Assembly: GCF_042665095.1 (NCBI RefSeq)
Contig: NZ_JBHTBV010000008.1
Length of the DNA stretch: 64,000 nucleotides
Direction: 5' to 3' (one strand)
From: Gordonibacter pamelaeae
GTDB taxonomy: Bacteria > Actinomycetota > Coriobacteriia > Coriobacteriales > Eggerthellaceae
Shown: one piece after another, positions 33,754 through 42,038 of the stretch
Layout: every line of letters begins with the position of its first letter
How positions within the stretch are numbered: the first letter of the stretch is position 1
Notes under the pieces: generated by a model
Seen by the model: only the letters and a program-made list of their open reading frames with translations
The model's database searches: none
Told to the model about the DNA's origin: nothing
Translations under genes and position numbers: made by a program

Positions 33754-33922
33754 TTTGCGGCAGATTTTGCAAGCTATTCGTCGTTGCGGAGGCGGTCCTG
33801 CGCGCTTGCGGGAAGTGTCGAGCGTTTGAACAGGGAAGATGCGTAAAACTGACTCGGATCCGATACGCTGTCGGCAGACGGTCGGGCTTCTGCGACGAAT
33901 AACTTGCAAAACCTGCCGCAAA
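33754..33922. repeat. Inverted repeat element in the serC-ilvD intergenic region
   Basis: Two 30-base arms with two mismatches (33754-33783, beginning TTTGCGGCAGATTTTGC, and 33893-33922) enclose 109 bases. Base composition is more even than in the neighbouring genes. No open reading frame in it looks real. It may be a small transposable element remnant; the rest of 33591-34084 shows nothing recognisable. Confidence 0.6.
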
Positions 33923-34084
33923 CGATGGGTTCTGCCGCGCACGAGTCCCCGTGCGCCACGATGCTTGCCGCCTCGGCGACTTCGGCATCGAAAGCGGTGG
34001 GTGGGGCCGGTATCGGCAGGCTTCCGATTCCCGACCCCTTTCGTGTGAATTTCCTGCGGGGATCCTTCGAGCGTCAAAGTTTTT

Positions 34085-34113
34085 CTTGCGCGGCGGGGAT
34101 CGAGGGGTATACT
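34085..34113 (+). promoter_or_regulatory. Candidate promoter of the ilv operon leader
   Basis: TATACT (34108-34113) lies 17 bases after CTTGCG (34085-34090). It is placed just before the T-box-like leader, where a promoter is required. Confidence 0.55.
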
Positions 34114-34119
34114 AACGCC

Positions 34120-34416
34120 CAACAACCTCATAGATCGAAATGCGATGACGAGGACCAGTAGGGACGAATCCATCTTCAGAGAGCCGGCGGTACGCTGCGA
34201 GCCGGCGGTGGACGGTCCGAACGCCCCCTCCGAGCAGTTCGGCATGAACGTTTCGCGCGCGGACGGACGACCTCCGGTTCGGCGCGCGGGGCAAGTAGGG
34301 CTGGACCGGCGACAACCGTTACTTGTCTAAGCGTGCAGCGCGGCATCGGGCCGCGGCGCATTCTTTCTCCTAACCGTGGTCCTGGTGCAGCGTCTTGCCT
34401 GCAGCGGGATTTTTTT
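34120..34416 (+). promoter_or_regulatory. T-box riboswitch-like leader with terminator, upstream of ilvD
   Basis: T-box features appear in order. A stem I start has GATGACGAGGACCAGTA (34144-34160), the distal element is CAGAGAGCCGGC...GCGAGCCGGC (34178-34206), and the antiterminator-type element is CAAGTA (34292-34297) with TACTTG (34320-34325) around the T-box-like GGGCTGGACCGG. A terminator follows: stem CCTGGTGCAG/CTGCAGCGGG (34381-34408) and seven T residues (34410-34416). Uncharged tRNA would favour antitermination and expression of the branched-chain amino acid genes. I could not read the specifier codon with confidence. Confidence 0.72.
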
Positions 34417-34489
34417 ATGGGCAGAGGGCCGCATCCGCGCGCGCCGCAGGCGCGAGGCGGGGACGGCGCGCATGGGAGGAAGGACTGGC

Positions 34490-36172
34490 ATGCAACGAAG
34501 AAGCTCGGCCGTCACCGAGGGCGTGGCGCGTGCGCCGCACCGCAGCCTGCTCAAGGCCGACGGCATCACCGACGAGGAGCTTGAGCGGCCGCTCGTCGCC
34601 GTCTTCAACTCGCGCAACGACATCATCCCCGGCCACAACAACCTCGACAAGATCGCCGAGGCCGTGAAGGCCGGCATCTACCTGGCCGGCGGCGTGCCGT
34701 TCGAGATCGGCACCATCGGCGTGTGCGACGGCATCGCCATGAACCACGACGGCATGCACTACTCGCTCGTGTCGCGCGAGGTCATCGCCGACTCGCTGGA
34801 ATGCGCGGTGCAGGGCCACGCCTTCGACGCGCTCGTGTGCATCCCGAACTGCGACAAGATCGTGCCGGGCATGCTGCTGGGCGCGCTGCGCGTGAACATC
34901 CCCACGGTGTTCGTGTCGGGCGGCCCGATGCTCGCCGGCAAGCAGCCGGGAGGGTGCGGCCCCGCCACCGACCTCAACACGCTGTTCGACGGCGCGGCCC
35001 AGGTCATGAACGGCACGATGACCGAGGACGAGCTCAAGTACTACGAGGATACGGCGTGCCCCACCTGCGGCAGCTGCTCGGGGATGTTCACGGCGAACTC
35101 TATGAACTGCCTGTGCGAGGCGCTCGGCATCGCGCTTCCCGGCAACGGCACGATTCCCGCGGTGTACTCCGAGCGCATCCGCCTGGCGAAGCACGCCGGC
35201 ATGAAGGTGATGGAGCTTCTGGAGCAGGGCGTCTGCGCGCGCGATATCGTGAGCGCGGCCGCCGTCCATAACGCCATGGAATGCGACATGGCCTTCGGCG
35301 GCTCCACGAACACGGTGCTGCACCTCACGGCCATCGCGCGCGAGGCGGGCTGCCCCATCACGATGGACGACTGGGACGCGGCGAGCGCGCGCACGCCGCA
35401 CCTCGTGAAGCTCGCGCCCTCCGGCCCGCGCCCGCTCTCCGACCTCTACGAGGTGGGCGGCGTGCCCGTGGTCATGGCGGAGCTCGACCGCTTGGGCCTC
35501 ATCGACCGCGACGCCGTCACCTGCATGGGCCCGATGGGAGAGTACCTCGACTATATGCACGCGGCCTGCACCGGCGCGGACGGCGAGGTGGTGCGCCCGC
35601 ACGACGACCCGTTCTCGGCGCAGGGCGCGCTCAGGGTGCTGCACGGCAACATCGCGCCCGACGGCGCCATCGTGAAGAAGTCGGCCGTCGACCCGTCCAT
35701 GCTGACGCACACCGGCCCCGCGCGCGTGTTCGACTCCGAGGAGGCGGCCTGCGCCGCCATCAACGCCGGCGAGATCAGGCCCGGCGACGTGGTGGTCATC
35801 CGCTACGAGGGGCCCAAGGGCGGCCCGGGCATGCGCGAGATGCTGACGCCCACGTCCTCCATCGTGGGGATGGGCCTGTCCACCAGCGTCGCGCTCATCA
35901 CCGACGGGCGCTTCTCGGGCGCGACGAAGGGCCCGGCCGTGGGGCATGTGAGCCCCGAAGCCGCGGCGGGCGGCCCCATCGCGCTCATCGAGGAGGGCGA
36001 TCCGGTGACGGTGGACATCGAAGGCGGCGCGCTCACGCTGGGCGTGGACGACGCCGAGTTGGAACGCCGTCGCGCCGCCTGGCAGCCGCCGGCGCCGAAA
36101 CACGACCACGGCGTGCTCGCGAAGTACGCGAAGCTCGTCTCTTCCGCAGACAAGGGGGCGTATGTGTCATGA
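34490..36172 (+). CDS. ilvD: Dihydroxy-acid dehydratase
   Basis: A 560-residue Fe-S dehydratase that forms the 2-oxo acids of valine and isoleucine. Cluster cysteines lie in CIPNCDKI and CPTCGSCSGMFTANSMNCL; the C-terminal TDGRFSGATKGPAVGHVSPEA is the active-site signature. The ATG at 34490 is chosen because GGGAGGAAGGA lies 6 bases upstream; ATG 34472 is less likely. It is first in the operon ilvD-ilvB-ilvN-ilvC, behind a T-box-like leader, and its stop overlaps the ilvB start (ATGA). Confidence 0.96.
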   Translation: MQRRSSAVTEGVARAPHRSLLKADGITDEELERPLVAVFNSRNDIIPGHNNLDKIAEAVKAGIYLAGGVPFEIGTIGVCDGIAMNHDGMHYSLVSREVIADSLECAVQGHAFDALVCIPNCDKIVPGMLLGALRVNIPTVFVSGGPMLAGKQPGGCGPATDLNTLFDGAAQVMNGTMTEDELKYYEDTACPTCGSCSGMFTANSMNCLCEALGIALPGNGTIPAVYSERIRLAKHAGMKVMELLEQGVCARDIVSAAAVHNAMECDMAFGGSTNTVLHLTAIAREAGCPITMDDWDAASARTPHLVKLAPSGPRPLSDLYEVGGVPVVMAELDRLGLIDRDAVTCMGPMGEYLDYMHAACTGADGEVVRPHDDPFSAQGALRVLHGNIAPDGAIVKKSAVDPSMLTHTGPARVFDSEEAACAAINAGEIRPGDVVVIRYEGPKGGPGMREMLTPTSSIVGMGLSTSVALITDGRFSGATKGPAVGHVSPEAAAGGPIALIEEGDPVTVDIEGGALTLGVDDAELERRRAAWQPPAPKHDHGVLAKYAKLVSSADKGAYVS

Positions 36173-38082
36173 CGAACGCACGCAGGAAACCAGGCTGCGC
36201 CGAGGCTGCGGCGCTCGAGGGCCGCGAGCAGCAAGCGCCGCGTCCCGGCGCGACGGCCGCCGCTAAGGGCGCGCCGCGCGGCCTCGGCAGCCGCACGGAG
36301 AAGCAGGGCAGCACCATGACGGGCGCGCAGGCGGTTGTCGCCTCGCTCGAGGCCGAGGGCGTGGGCCTCGTGTTCGGCTACCCGGGCGGCCAGGCCATCA
36401 AGATTTACGACGCGCTCTTCGACTCCACGCAGATCAAGCACGTGCTCTCGCGCCACGAGCAGGGCGCGGTGCACGAGGCCGACGGCTACGCGCGCGCCAC
36501 GGGCAACGTGGGCGTGGCCATCGTCACGAGCGGCCCGGGCGCCACGAACACCGTCACCGGCATCGCGACGGCCTACATGGACAGCGTGCCGCTCGTGGTC
36601 ATCACCGGCCAGGTGCCGCGCGGCGTCATCGGCACCGACTCGTTCCAGGAGTCCGACATCGTGGGCATCACCATGCCGGTGGTGAAACATAGCTACCTGC
36701 TGCAATCCACCGACGAGCTTACGGCTACGTTCCGCGAGGCGTTCCACATCGCCAAGACCGGCCGCCCCGGCCCCGTGCTCATCGACGTGCCGAGCGACCT
36801 GGCCAGCGAGGAGCTGGTGTTCGAGTACCCCGACGAGGTGAACCTGCCCTCCTACAAGCCCACCTACCGCGGCAACGCCAAGCAGGTGAAGCAGGCGGTG
36901 GCCCGCATCCGCCGCGCCGAGCGCCCCGTGCTCTACGTGGGCGGCGGCGTGGTGTCCTCCGGCGCGTCCGACGAGCTGCGCGCGCTGGCCGAGCTCATGC
37001 AGATACCGGTGGTCACCACGCTCATGGGCAAGGGCGCTTTCCCCGCGTCGCACGAGCTCAACCTGGGGCCCGTGGGGATGCACGGCTCGAAGTACGCGAA
37101 CCTCGCCATGACCGAGAGCGACCTCATCATCGCGGCGGGCGCGCGCTTCTCCGACCGCGTCACGGGCCGGCTCGACGAGTTCGCGCCGAAGGCCGAGGTC
37201 ATCCACATCGACATCGACCCCGCCGAGATCGGCAAGGTGCGCGAGGCGCAGATCCCCATCGTGGGCGACTTGAAGGGCGTGCTCGGAGGTATCGTGGCCC
37301 AGCTCTCCAAGGAGGGCGCGAGCCCCGAGACGGCGGCGTGGGTGGCCCAGATCGCCGAGTGGCGCCGCCGCCACCCGTTCTACCACCCGAACGTGGGCGA
37401 CGCGCCCGGCGAGATCGTGCCCGAGGTGGTCATGGAGAAGCTCTCCGACGCGCTCGACCCCGAGCACAGCATCGTCGTGACCGAGGTGGGGCAGCACCAG
37501 ATGTGGGCCGCCCAGCACATCGCGCGCGAATGCCCGCGCTCGTTCATCTCGTCGGGCGGCCTCGGCACCATGGGCTTCGGCTTCCCGGCGTCCATCGGGG
37601 CGGCCATCGGGTGCCCGGACAAGACGGTGGTGTGCGTGGCCGGCGACGGGTCGTTCCAGATGAACAGCCAGGAGATGGCTACGGCGGGCATCCACCGCGT
37701 GCCGGTGAAGGTGCTCGTGATGGACAACCGGTGCCTCGGCATGGTGCACCAGTGGCAGCACCTGTTCTACGGCGAACGGTACTCCTCGACGCTCCTCGAC
37801 GCCAACCCCGATTTCGTGAAGCTGGCCGACGCGTACGGCTGGCAGGCCGCGCGCGTGGAGAGCCCCGACGCGCTGGACGCCGCGCTGGCCGCCATGCTGG
37901 CCGCCGAGGGGCCCTACCTGCTGGACGTGGCCATCTCGCGCGACCAGAACGTGTTCCCCATGGTGGCTCCGGGCCGCGCGCTCGACGACGTGATAGGCGC
38001 CATCGACGTGGCCGTGGGGGCCGTGCGCACGGACGTGCCCGAGGCGGAGGCCGCCCCGGGCGGGAAGGGGGGCATCCGATGA
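36169..38082 (+). CDS. ilvB: Acetolactate synthase large subunit
   Basis: A 637-residue ThDP enzyme joining two pyruvates, or pyruvate and 2-oxobutyrate. The catalytic Glu is in the RHEQGAVHEADGYARATG segment, followed by SGPGATN, the FAD-region GARFSDRVTGRLDEF, and the ThDP motif beginning GDGSFQMNSQEMAT. The ATGA overlap with ilvD supports the start at 36169, which gives about 49 polar residues before the conserved MTGAQAVVASLEAEGV; the alternative start at 36316 would give the usual family length. The stop overlaps ilvN. Confidence 0.95.
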   Translation: MTNARRKPGCAEAAALEGREQQAPRPGATAAAKGAPRGLGSRTEKQGSTMTGAQAVVASLEAEGVGLVFGYPGGQAIKIYDALFDSTQIKHVLSRHEQGAVHEADGYARATGNVGVAIVTSGPGATNTVTGIATAYMDSVPLVVITGQVPRGVIGTDSFQESDIVGITMPVVKHSYLLQSTDELTATFREAFHIAKTGRPGPVLIDVPSDLASEELVFEYPDEVNLPSYKPTYRGNAKQVKQAVARIRRAERPVLYVGGGVVSSGASDELRALAELMQIPVVTTLMGKGAFPASHELNLGPVGMHGSKYANLAMTESDLIIAAGARFSDRVTGRLDEFAPKAEVIHIDIDPAEIGKVREAQIPIVGDLKGVLGGIVAQLSKEGASPETAAWVAQIAEWRRRHPFYHPNVGDAPGEIVPEVVMEKLSDALDPEHSIVVTEVGQHQMWAAQHIARECPRSFISSGGLGTMGFGFPASIGAAIGCPDKTVVCVAGDGSFQMNSQEMATAGIHRVPVKVLVMDNRCLGMVHQWQHLFYGERYSSTLLDANPDFVKLADAYGWQAARVESPDALDAALAAMLAAEGPYLLDVAISRDQNVFPMVAPGRALDDVIGAIDVAVGAVRTDVPEAEAAPGGKGGIR

Positions 38083-38564
38083 GGCACATCCTGTCCGTCC
38101 TCGTGGAGAACAAGCCGGGCGTCCTGTCGCGCGTGACGGGGCTCATCTCGCGGCGCGGCTTCAACATCGAGTCGCTGTCGGTGGGCCCCACCGAGGACCC
38201 CACCATGTCGCGCGTCACGGCCATCGTGAAGGCCGACGAGGTGGCCTACGAGCAGATCACCAAGCAGCTGCACAAGCTGATCAGCGTGCACAAGATCAAC
38301 GACCTCACCGACGAGGGCGCCATCGAGCGTGAGCTCGTGCTGTTCAAGGTGAACGCCACGCCCGAGCGCCGAAGCGAGATCATCGAGATTGCGAACGTCT
38401 TCCGCGCGAAGATCGTCGACGTGGGGAAGAGCTCGCTCACCATCGAGGCCACCGGCGACGAGAGCAAGCTCAAGGGCATGGAGGACCTCTTCCGCGCCTA
38501 CGGCATCAAGGAGATCACCCGCACCGGCAAGATAGCGATGTCACGCAACAGCAAAGACGTTTAA
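38079..38564 (+). CDS. ilvN: Acetolactate synthase small (regulatory) subunit
   Basis: A 161-residue regulatory subunit of the standard length. The N-terminal ACT domain (HILSVLVENKPGVLSRVTGL, RRGFNIESLSVGPTE) binds valine in the family and gives feedback inhibition; the C-terminal half is the second conserved domain. Its start overlaps the ilvB stop by 4 bases (ATGA), as usual for a 1:1 complex. Confidence 0.96.
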   Translation: MRHILSVLVENKPGVLSRVTGLISRRGFNIESLSVGPTEDPTMSRVTAIVKADEVAYEQITKQLHKLISVHKINDLTDEGAIERELVLFKVNATPERRSEIIEIANVFRAKIVDVGKSSLTIEATGDESKLKGMEDLFRAYGIKEITRTGKIAMSRNSKDV

Positions 38565-38593
38565 AACCAGCCAACAGAAAGGAAACCAACACC

Positions 38594-39589
38594 ATGGCTG
38601 TCACGATCTACCACGAGAACGACGCGAACCCCGAGCTCATCCAGGGCAAGAAGGTAGCCATCATCGGCTACGGGAGCCAGGGCCACGCCCATGCGCTCAA
38701 CCTCAAGGACTCGGGCGCCGACGTGCGCGTGGGCCTGCGCGAGGGCTCGAAGTCGCGCGAGGCCGCCGAGGAGGCCGGCCTCAAGGTCATGGGCGTGGCC
38801 GAGGCCGCCGAGGAAGCCGACCTCATCATGATCCTCACGCCCGACGAGACCCAGGCCGCCACCTACGAGGCCGAGATCGCGCCGCATCTCGCGCCCGGCG
38901 ACACCCTCGCGTTCGCGCACGGCTTCAACATCCACTACGGCTACATCACCCCGCCCGCCGACGTGGACGTGGTCATGATCGCGCCGAAGGGTCCCGGCCA
39001 CATGGTGCGCCGCGTGTTCACCGAAGGGGCGGGCGTGCCCTGCCTCATCTGCGTGCACCAGGATGCGTCGGGCCAGGCCAAGGACGTGGCGCTGTCCTAC
39101 GCTTGGGGCATCGGCGGCGCGCGCGCCGGCGTCATCGAGACCACGTTCAAGAACGAGACGGAGACGGACCTCTTCGGCGAGCAGGCCGTGCTCTGCGGCG
39201 GCGTGACCGCGCTCATCAACGCCGGCTTCGAGACGCTCGTCGAGGCGGGCTACCCGCCCGAGATGGCCTACTTCGAGTGCTTCCACGAGATGAAGCTCAT
39301 CGTTGACCTCATGTACGAGGGCGGCATGGCCAAGATGCGCAACTCCATCTCCAACACCGCCGAGTACGGCGACTACTACGCCGGCCCCCAGGTGATCACC
39401 GACGAGGCCCGGGCCGCGATGCGCCAGGTGCTCGCGCGCATCCAGGACGGCAGCTTCGCCCGCGAGTTCATGGAGGATTCGGCGAACGGCCAGAAGTGGC
39501 TGCTCGAGCAGCGCGCCGAGCACGCCGAGGCCCCCATCGAGCAGGTGGGCGAGGGCATCCGCTCCATGTTCAGCTTCGCTCGCCGCTAG
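38594..39589 (+). CDS. ilvC: Ketol-acid reductoisomerase (class I)
   Basis: A 331-residue class I enzyme. The nucleotide-binding GYGSQGHAHALNLKDSG, the metal- and substrate-binding MIAPKGPGHMVRR, ETDLFGEQAVLCGG and ECFHEMKLIVDLMYEGG motifs are complete. It isomerises and reduces acetolactate with NADPH or NADH. The cofactor loop reads VGLREGSKS, with two serines and an Arg, suggesting NADPH. AGAAAGGAA precedes the ATG, 29 bases after ilvN. A GC-rich hairpin follows. Confidence 0.96.
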   Translation: MAVTIYHENDANPELIQGKKVAIIGYGSQGHAHALNLKDSGADVRVGLREGSKSREAAEEAGLKVMGVAEAAEEADLIMILTPDETQAATYEAEIAPHLAPGDTLAFAHGFNIHYGYITPPADVDVVMIAPKGPGHMVRRVFTEGAGVPCLICVHQDASGQAKDVALSYAWGIGGARAGVIETTFKNETETDLFGEQAVLCGGVTALINAGFETLVEAGYPPEMAYFECFHEMKLIVDLMYEGGMAKMRNSISNTAEYGDYYAGPQVITDEARAAMRQVLARIQDGSFAREFMEDSANGQKWLLEQRAEHAEAPIEQVGEGIRSMFSFARR

Positions 39590-39599
39590 GAAGGCCGCA

Positions 39600-39633
39600 C
39601 GGCGCCGCGCAGCTGCCGGGCCGCGCGGCGCCG
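39600..39633 (+). terminator. Hairpin after ilvC
   Basis: A perfect 11-bp stem (CGGCGCCGCGC and GCGCGGCGCCG) with a 12-base loop, 11 bases after the ilvC stop, without a T-run. It likely ends the ilv operon. Confidence 0.55.
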
Positions 39634-39805
39634 GCACCCGTGCGCTCCGGACGGCTTTTCGCATTTCGTCGAGAATTTTCCGCCCGAACCGGCGCGGCGG
39701 GCGGTTTCGCCTTATCATGGGGCAGCCGCCCGGACGCGTCCCAACAAATTCCCGCGCGGCGCAAGCGAAACATACCAGGAAGACTCTTGCAGAGGTGGTA
39801 GTTCT

Positions 39806-41386
39806 ATGACGAAGAAAGTGCTGGTTGCCGAAAGGCTGGCCGACGCCGGCCTCGCGGTGCTCCGCGACAAGGGCTACGAGGTGGATGTCAAGCTGAAGAT
39901 GCCCCCCGAGGAGCTGATCGCGACCATCCCGGCTTACGATGCCCTCATCGTGCGGTCGGCCACGAAGGTGACGCGCGAGGTCATCGAGGCGGGGAAGAAC
40001 CTGCGCATCATCGGCCGGGCCGGCGTTGGCGTGGACAACGTGGACGTGGAGGCCGCCACCGAGCGCGGCGTCATCGTGTGCAACGCTCCCACGTCGAACA
40101 TCGTGAGCGCCGCCGAGCACACCATGGCCCTCATGCTGGCCTGCGCCCGCAACGTCGCCCAGGCCAACGCCTCCATGCACGAGGGCCTGTGGGAGCGGAC
40201 GAAGTTCACCGGCGTGGAGCTCTACGAGAAGACGCTCGCCATCTTCGGCCTGGGCCGCATCGGCGGCCTCGTGGCCGAGCGCGCCCGCGCCTTCGGCATG
40301 AGGCTCGTGGGCTACGACCCGTACTGCAGCCCCGAGCGCGCCGAACAGCTGGGCGTGACGCTCTACGACGACGTGGACGCCATCGTGCCGCTCGCGGACT
40401 TCATCACCGTGCACCTGCCGAAGACCAAGCAGACCATCGGCATGTTCGGGCCCGACCAGTACGCGCGCATGAAGGACGGCGTGATCCTGGTGAACGCCGC
40501 GCGCGGCGGCATCTACAACGTGGACTCGCTTGCCGACTTCCTGGCTGCCGGCAAGATAGGCGCCGTGGGGCTTGACGTGTGGGAGAACGAGCCGTGCACG
40601 GAAAGCCCGCTGCACGAGTTCCCCAACGCCATCCTCACCCCTCACCTGGGCGCGTCCACGAAGGAGGCCCAGCTGCGCGCCGGCGTGCAGACGGCCGAGT
40701 ACGTGGCCGCGGGTCTGGCGGGCTCCATCGTGCCCACCGCCGTGAACATGGCGCCGGTGCCGCCCGAGGTCATGGACGCGGTGGGGCCGTACGTGCCCGC
40801 CTGCCAGATGATGGGCAGCATGCTTGCCCAGATACACGGCGAGGTGCCGCAGTACCTGAAGCTCACGGCGGCCGGCGCGCTCGCCGATGCCGACCCGTCC
40901 ATCCTCGTGGCCGGCACGGTGAAGGGGCTCCTGTCCTACCAGGGCCGCGCCACGGTCACGCCCGTGAACGCAGATGCGGTGGCCCAGCGCCACGGCATCA
41001 AGGTGGAGACGCAGGCGCGCCCGGACGCCGACGGCTACGCCTCCACGGTGGCCGTCATGGCCGACGGCACCGAGGTGGCCTGCACCCGCGGCGACGCCGC
41101 GCAGACCGCGCGCCTCGTGTCGCTTCTGGGCTACAAGATAGACATCGCGCCGGGACGCCAGTCGCTCATCTTCGAGTATGTGGACGCCCCGGGCCGCATG
41201 GGCACCATCGGCACCATCCTGGGCGAGGCGGGCATCAACATCACCACCATGCAGATCGGCGCGAAGCCGGCCGACCGCTGCGCGCTCGTCTACATGAACG
41301 TGGAGGGCGAGGTGGAGGACGCCGTGCTGTCCCGCCTGCGCGCCGAGATCCCCGAGCTGAAGAACCTCTGGTACGTGAAGCTGTAG
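39806..41386 (+). CDS. serA: D-3-phosphoglycerate dehydrogenase
   Basis: A 526-residue long-form enzyme. The substrate domain starts the protein (VLVAERLADAGLAVL); the NAD-binding motif is GLGRIGGLVAERARAFGM; the catalytic Arg-Glu-His region includes VNAARGGIYN and HLGASTKEAQ. An intervening domain (about 315-445) and a C-terminal ACT domain (EYVDAPGRMGTIGTILGEAG) follow, as in actinobacterial enzymes, where serine inhibits. It begins the serine pathway continued by SerC (32508). A GAGGTGG site precedes the ATG. Confidence 0.96.
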   Translation: MTKKVLVAERLADAGLAVLRDKGYEVDVKLKMPPEELIATIPAYDALIVRSATKVTREVIEAGKNLRIIGRAGVGVDNVDVEAATERGVIVCNAPTSNIVSAAEHTMALMLACARNVAQANASMHEGLWERTKFTGVELYEKTLAIFGLGRIGGLVAERARAFGMRLVGYDPYCSPERAEQLGVTLYDDVDAIVPLADFITVHLPKTKQTIGMFGPDQYARMKDGVILVNAARGGIYNVDSLADFLAAGKIGAVGLDVWENEPCTESPLHEFPNAILTPHLGASTKEAQLRAGVQTAEYVAAGLAGSIVPTAVNMAPVPPEVMDAVGPYVPACQMMGSMLAQIHGEVPQYLKLTAAGALADADPSILVAGTVKGLLSYQGRATVTPVNADAVAQRHGIKVETQARPDADGYASTVAVMADGTEVACTRGDAAQTARLVSLLGYKIDIAPGRQSLIFEYVDAPGRMGTIGTILGEAGINITTMQIGAKPADRCALVYMNVEGEVEDAVLSRLRAEIPELKNLWYVKL

Positions 41387-41430
41387 CGATCCCTCGCCAC
41401 GGTAGGGGCGAGTGCGGCCCGGCGCTCATG

Positions 41431-41470
41431 GAGACGGCCCGGCAAGCGACAGTGCTTGCCGGGCCGTCTC
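41431..41470 (+). terminator. Strong hairpin after serA
   Basis: A perfect 17-bp stem (GAGACGGCCCGGCAAGC and its complement, 41431-41447 and 41454-41470) with a 6-base loop, 45 bases after the serA stop. No T-run, but the stem is very stable. Confidence 0.6.
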
Positions 41471-41582
41471 GCGTGCAGAGGGCGCAGGGCCGATGATCGT
41501 CGCTGCGCATTCCGGCAGCTCGGCGCCGTGCATTCCGGCGATCGCGCGACGACGCCCGCCCGCATCGCCCTGTTTCTTCGGA

Positions 41583-41779
41583 TACGGTAATGGAATCGAA
41601 GAAAATTTTCGATATATTACCGTAGCGAACGATGGGGGTTCCGAAATCCCCTTCCAAGGTGAGATAATCGCCCAAATCAGCGCGAAAAGCCGGAAATCGG
41701 GCGTCAGACGGGAGGTTTCGGACGCGAAATCCCGAGGTTCGGTAATATATCGGGAAAAATTTCCGAATCCATTACCGTA
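41583..41779. repeat. Inverted pair of AT-rich palindromic repeats
   Basis: Two related units of about 41 bases in opposite orientation, 41583-41624 and 41739-41779, share TACGGTAATGGA and CGATATATTACCG-type ends. Each is itself an imperfect palindrome (for example ATCGAA-G-AAAATTTTCGAT in the left unit). The strong AT content stands out from the GC-rich surroundings. They lie between serA and leuA and may be a small mobile repeat. The rest of 41780-42038 shows only a possible -10 (TATGAT, 41953-41958) for leuA. Confidence 0.65.
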
Positions 41780-42038
41780 GCTCGATCTCTTACCCCATCT
41801 TGCGGGGCCGTATGCCTGCCAGCAAGGCATTGCCCGAACCTGGACCCGTCGGCAATCGCGCAACGGGAGCTCCCAGGGCCGGCCAACCAGCGCCAGGATG
41901 CGCATGTTTTTCGTTGGCGGCGAATCCGGGCGTCCCTTGCCGACGGTTTTGCTATGATTGTCAAATCATTTTTAATTCGCAAGCCGCATCCGCCAACCGG
42001 GAGCTGCGGCGCGCATGAGACGGAAAGGACGCACGCAC

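Noticed and set aside
33839..34361. Several 60-85 codon frames between serC and ilvD
   Set aside because: They overlap an inverted repeat and the T-box leader, lack ribosome sites, and disagree in frame with one another.
41790..42038. T-box leader for leuA
   Set aside because: No TGGN-type core, stem I signature or T-run terminator comparable with the ilvD leader.
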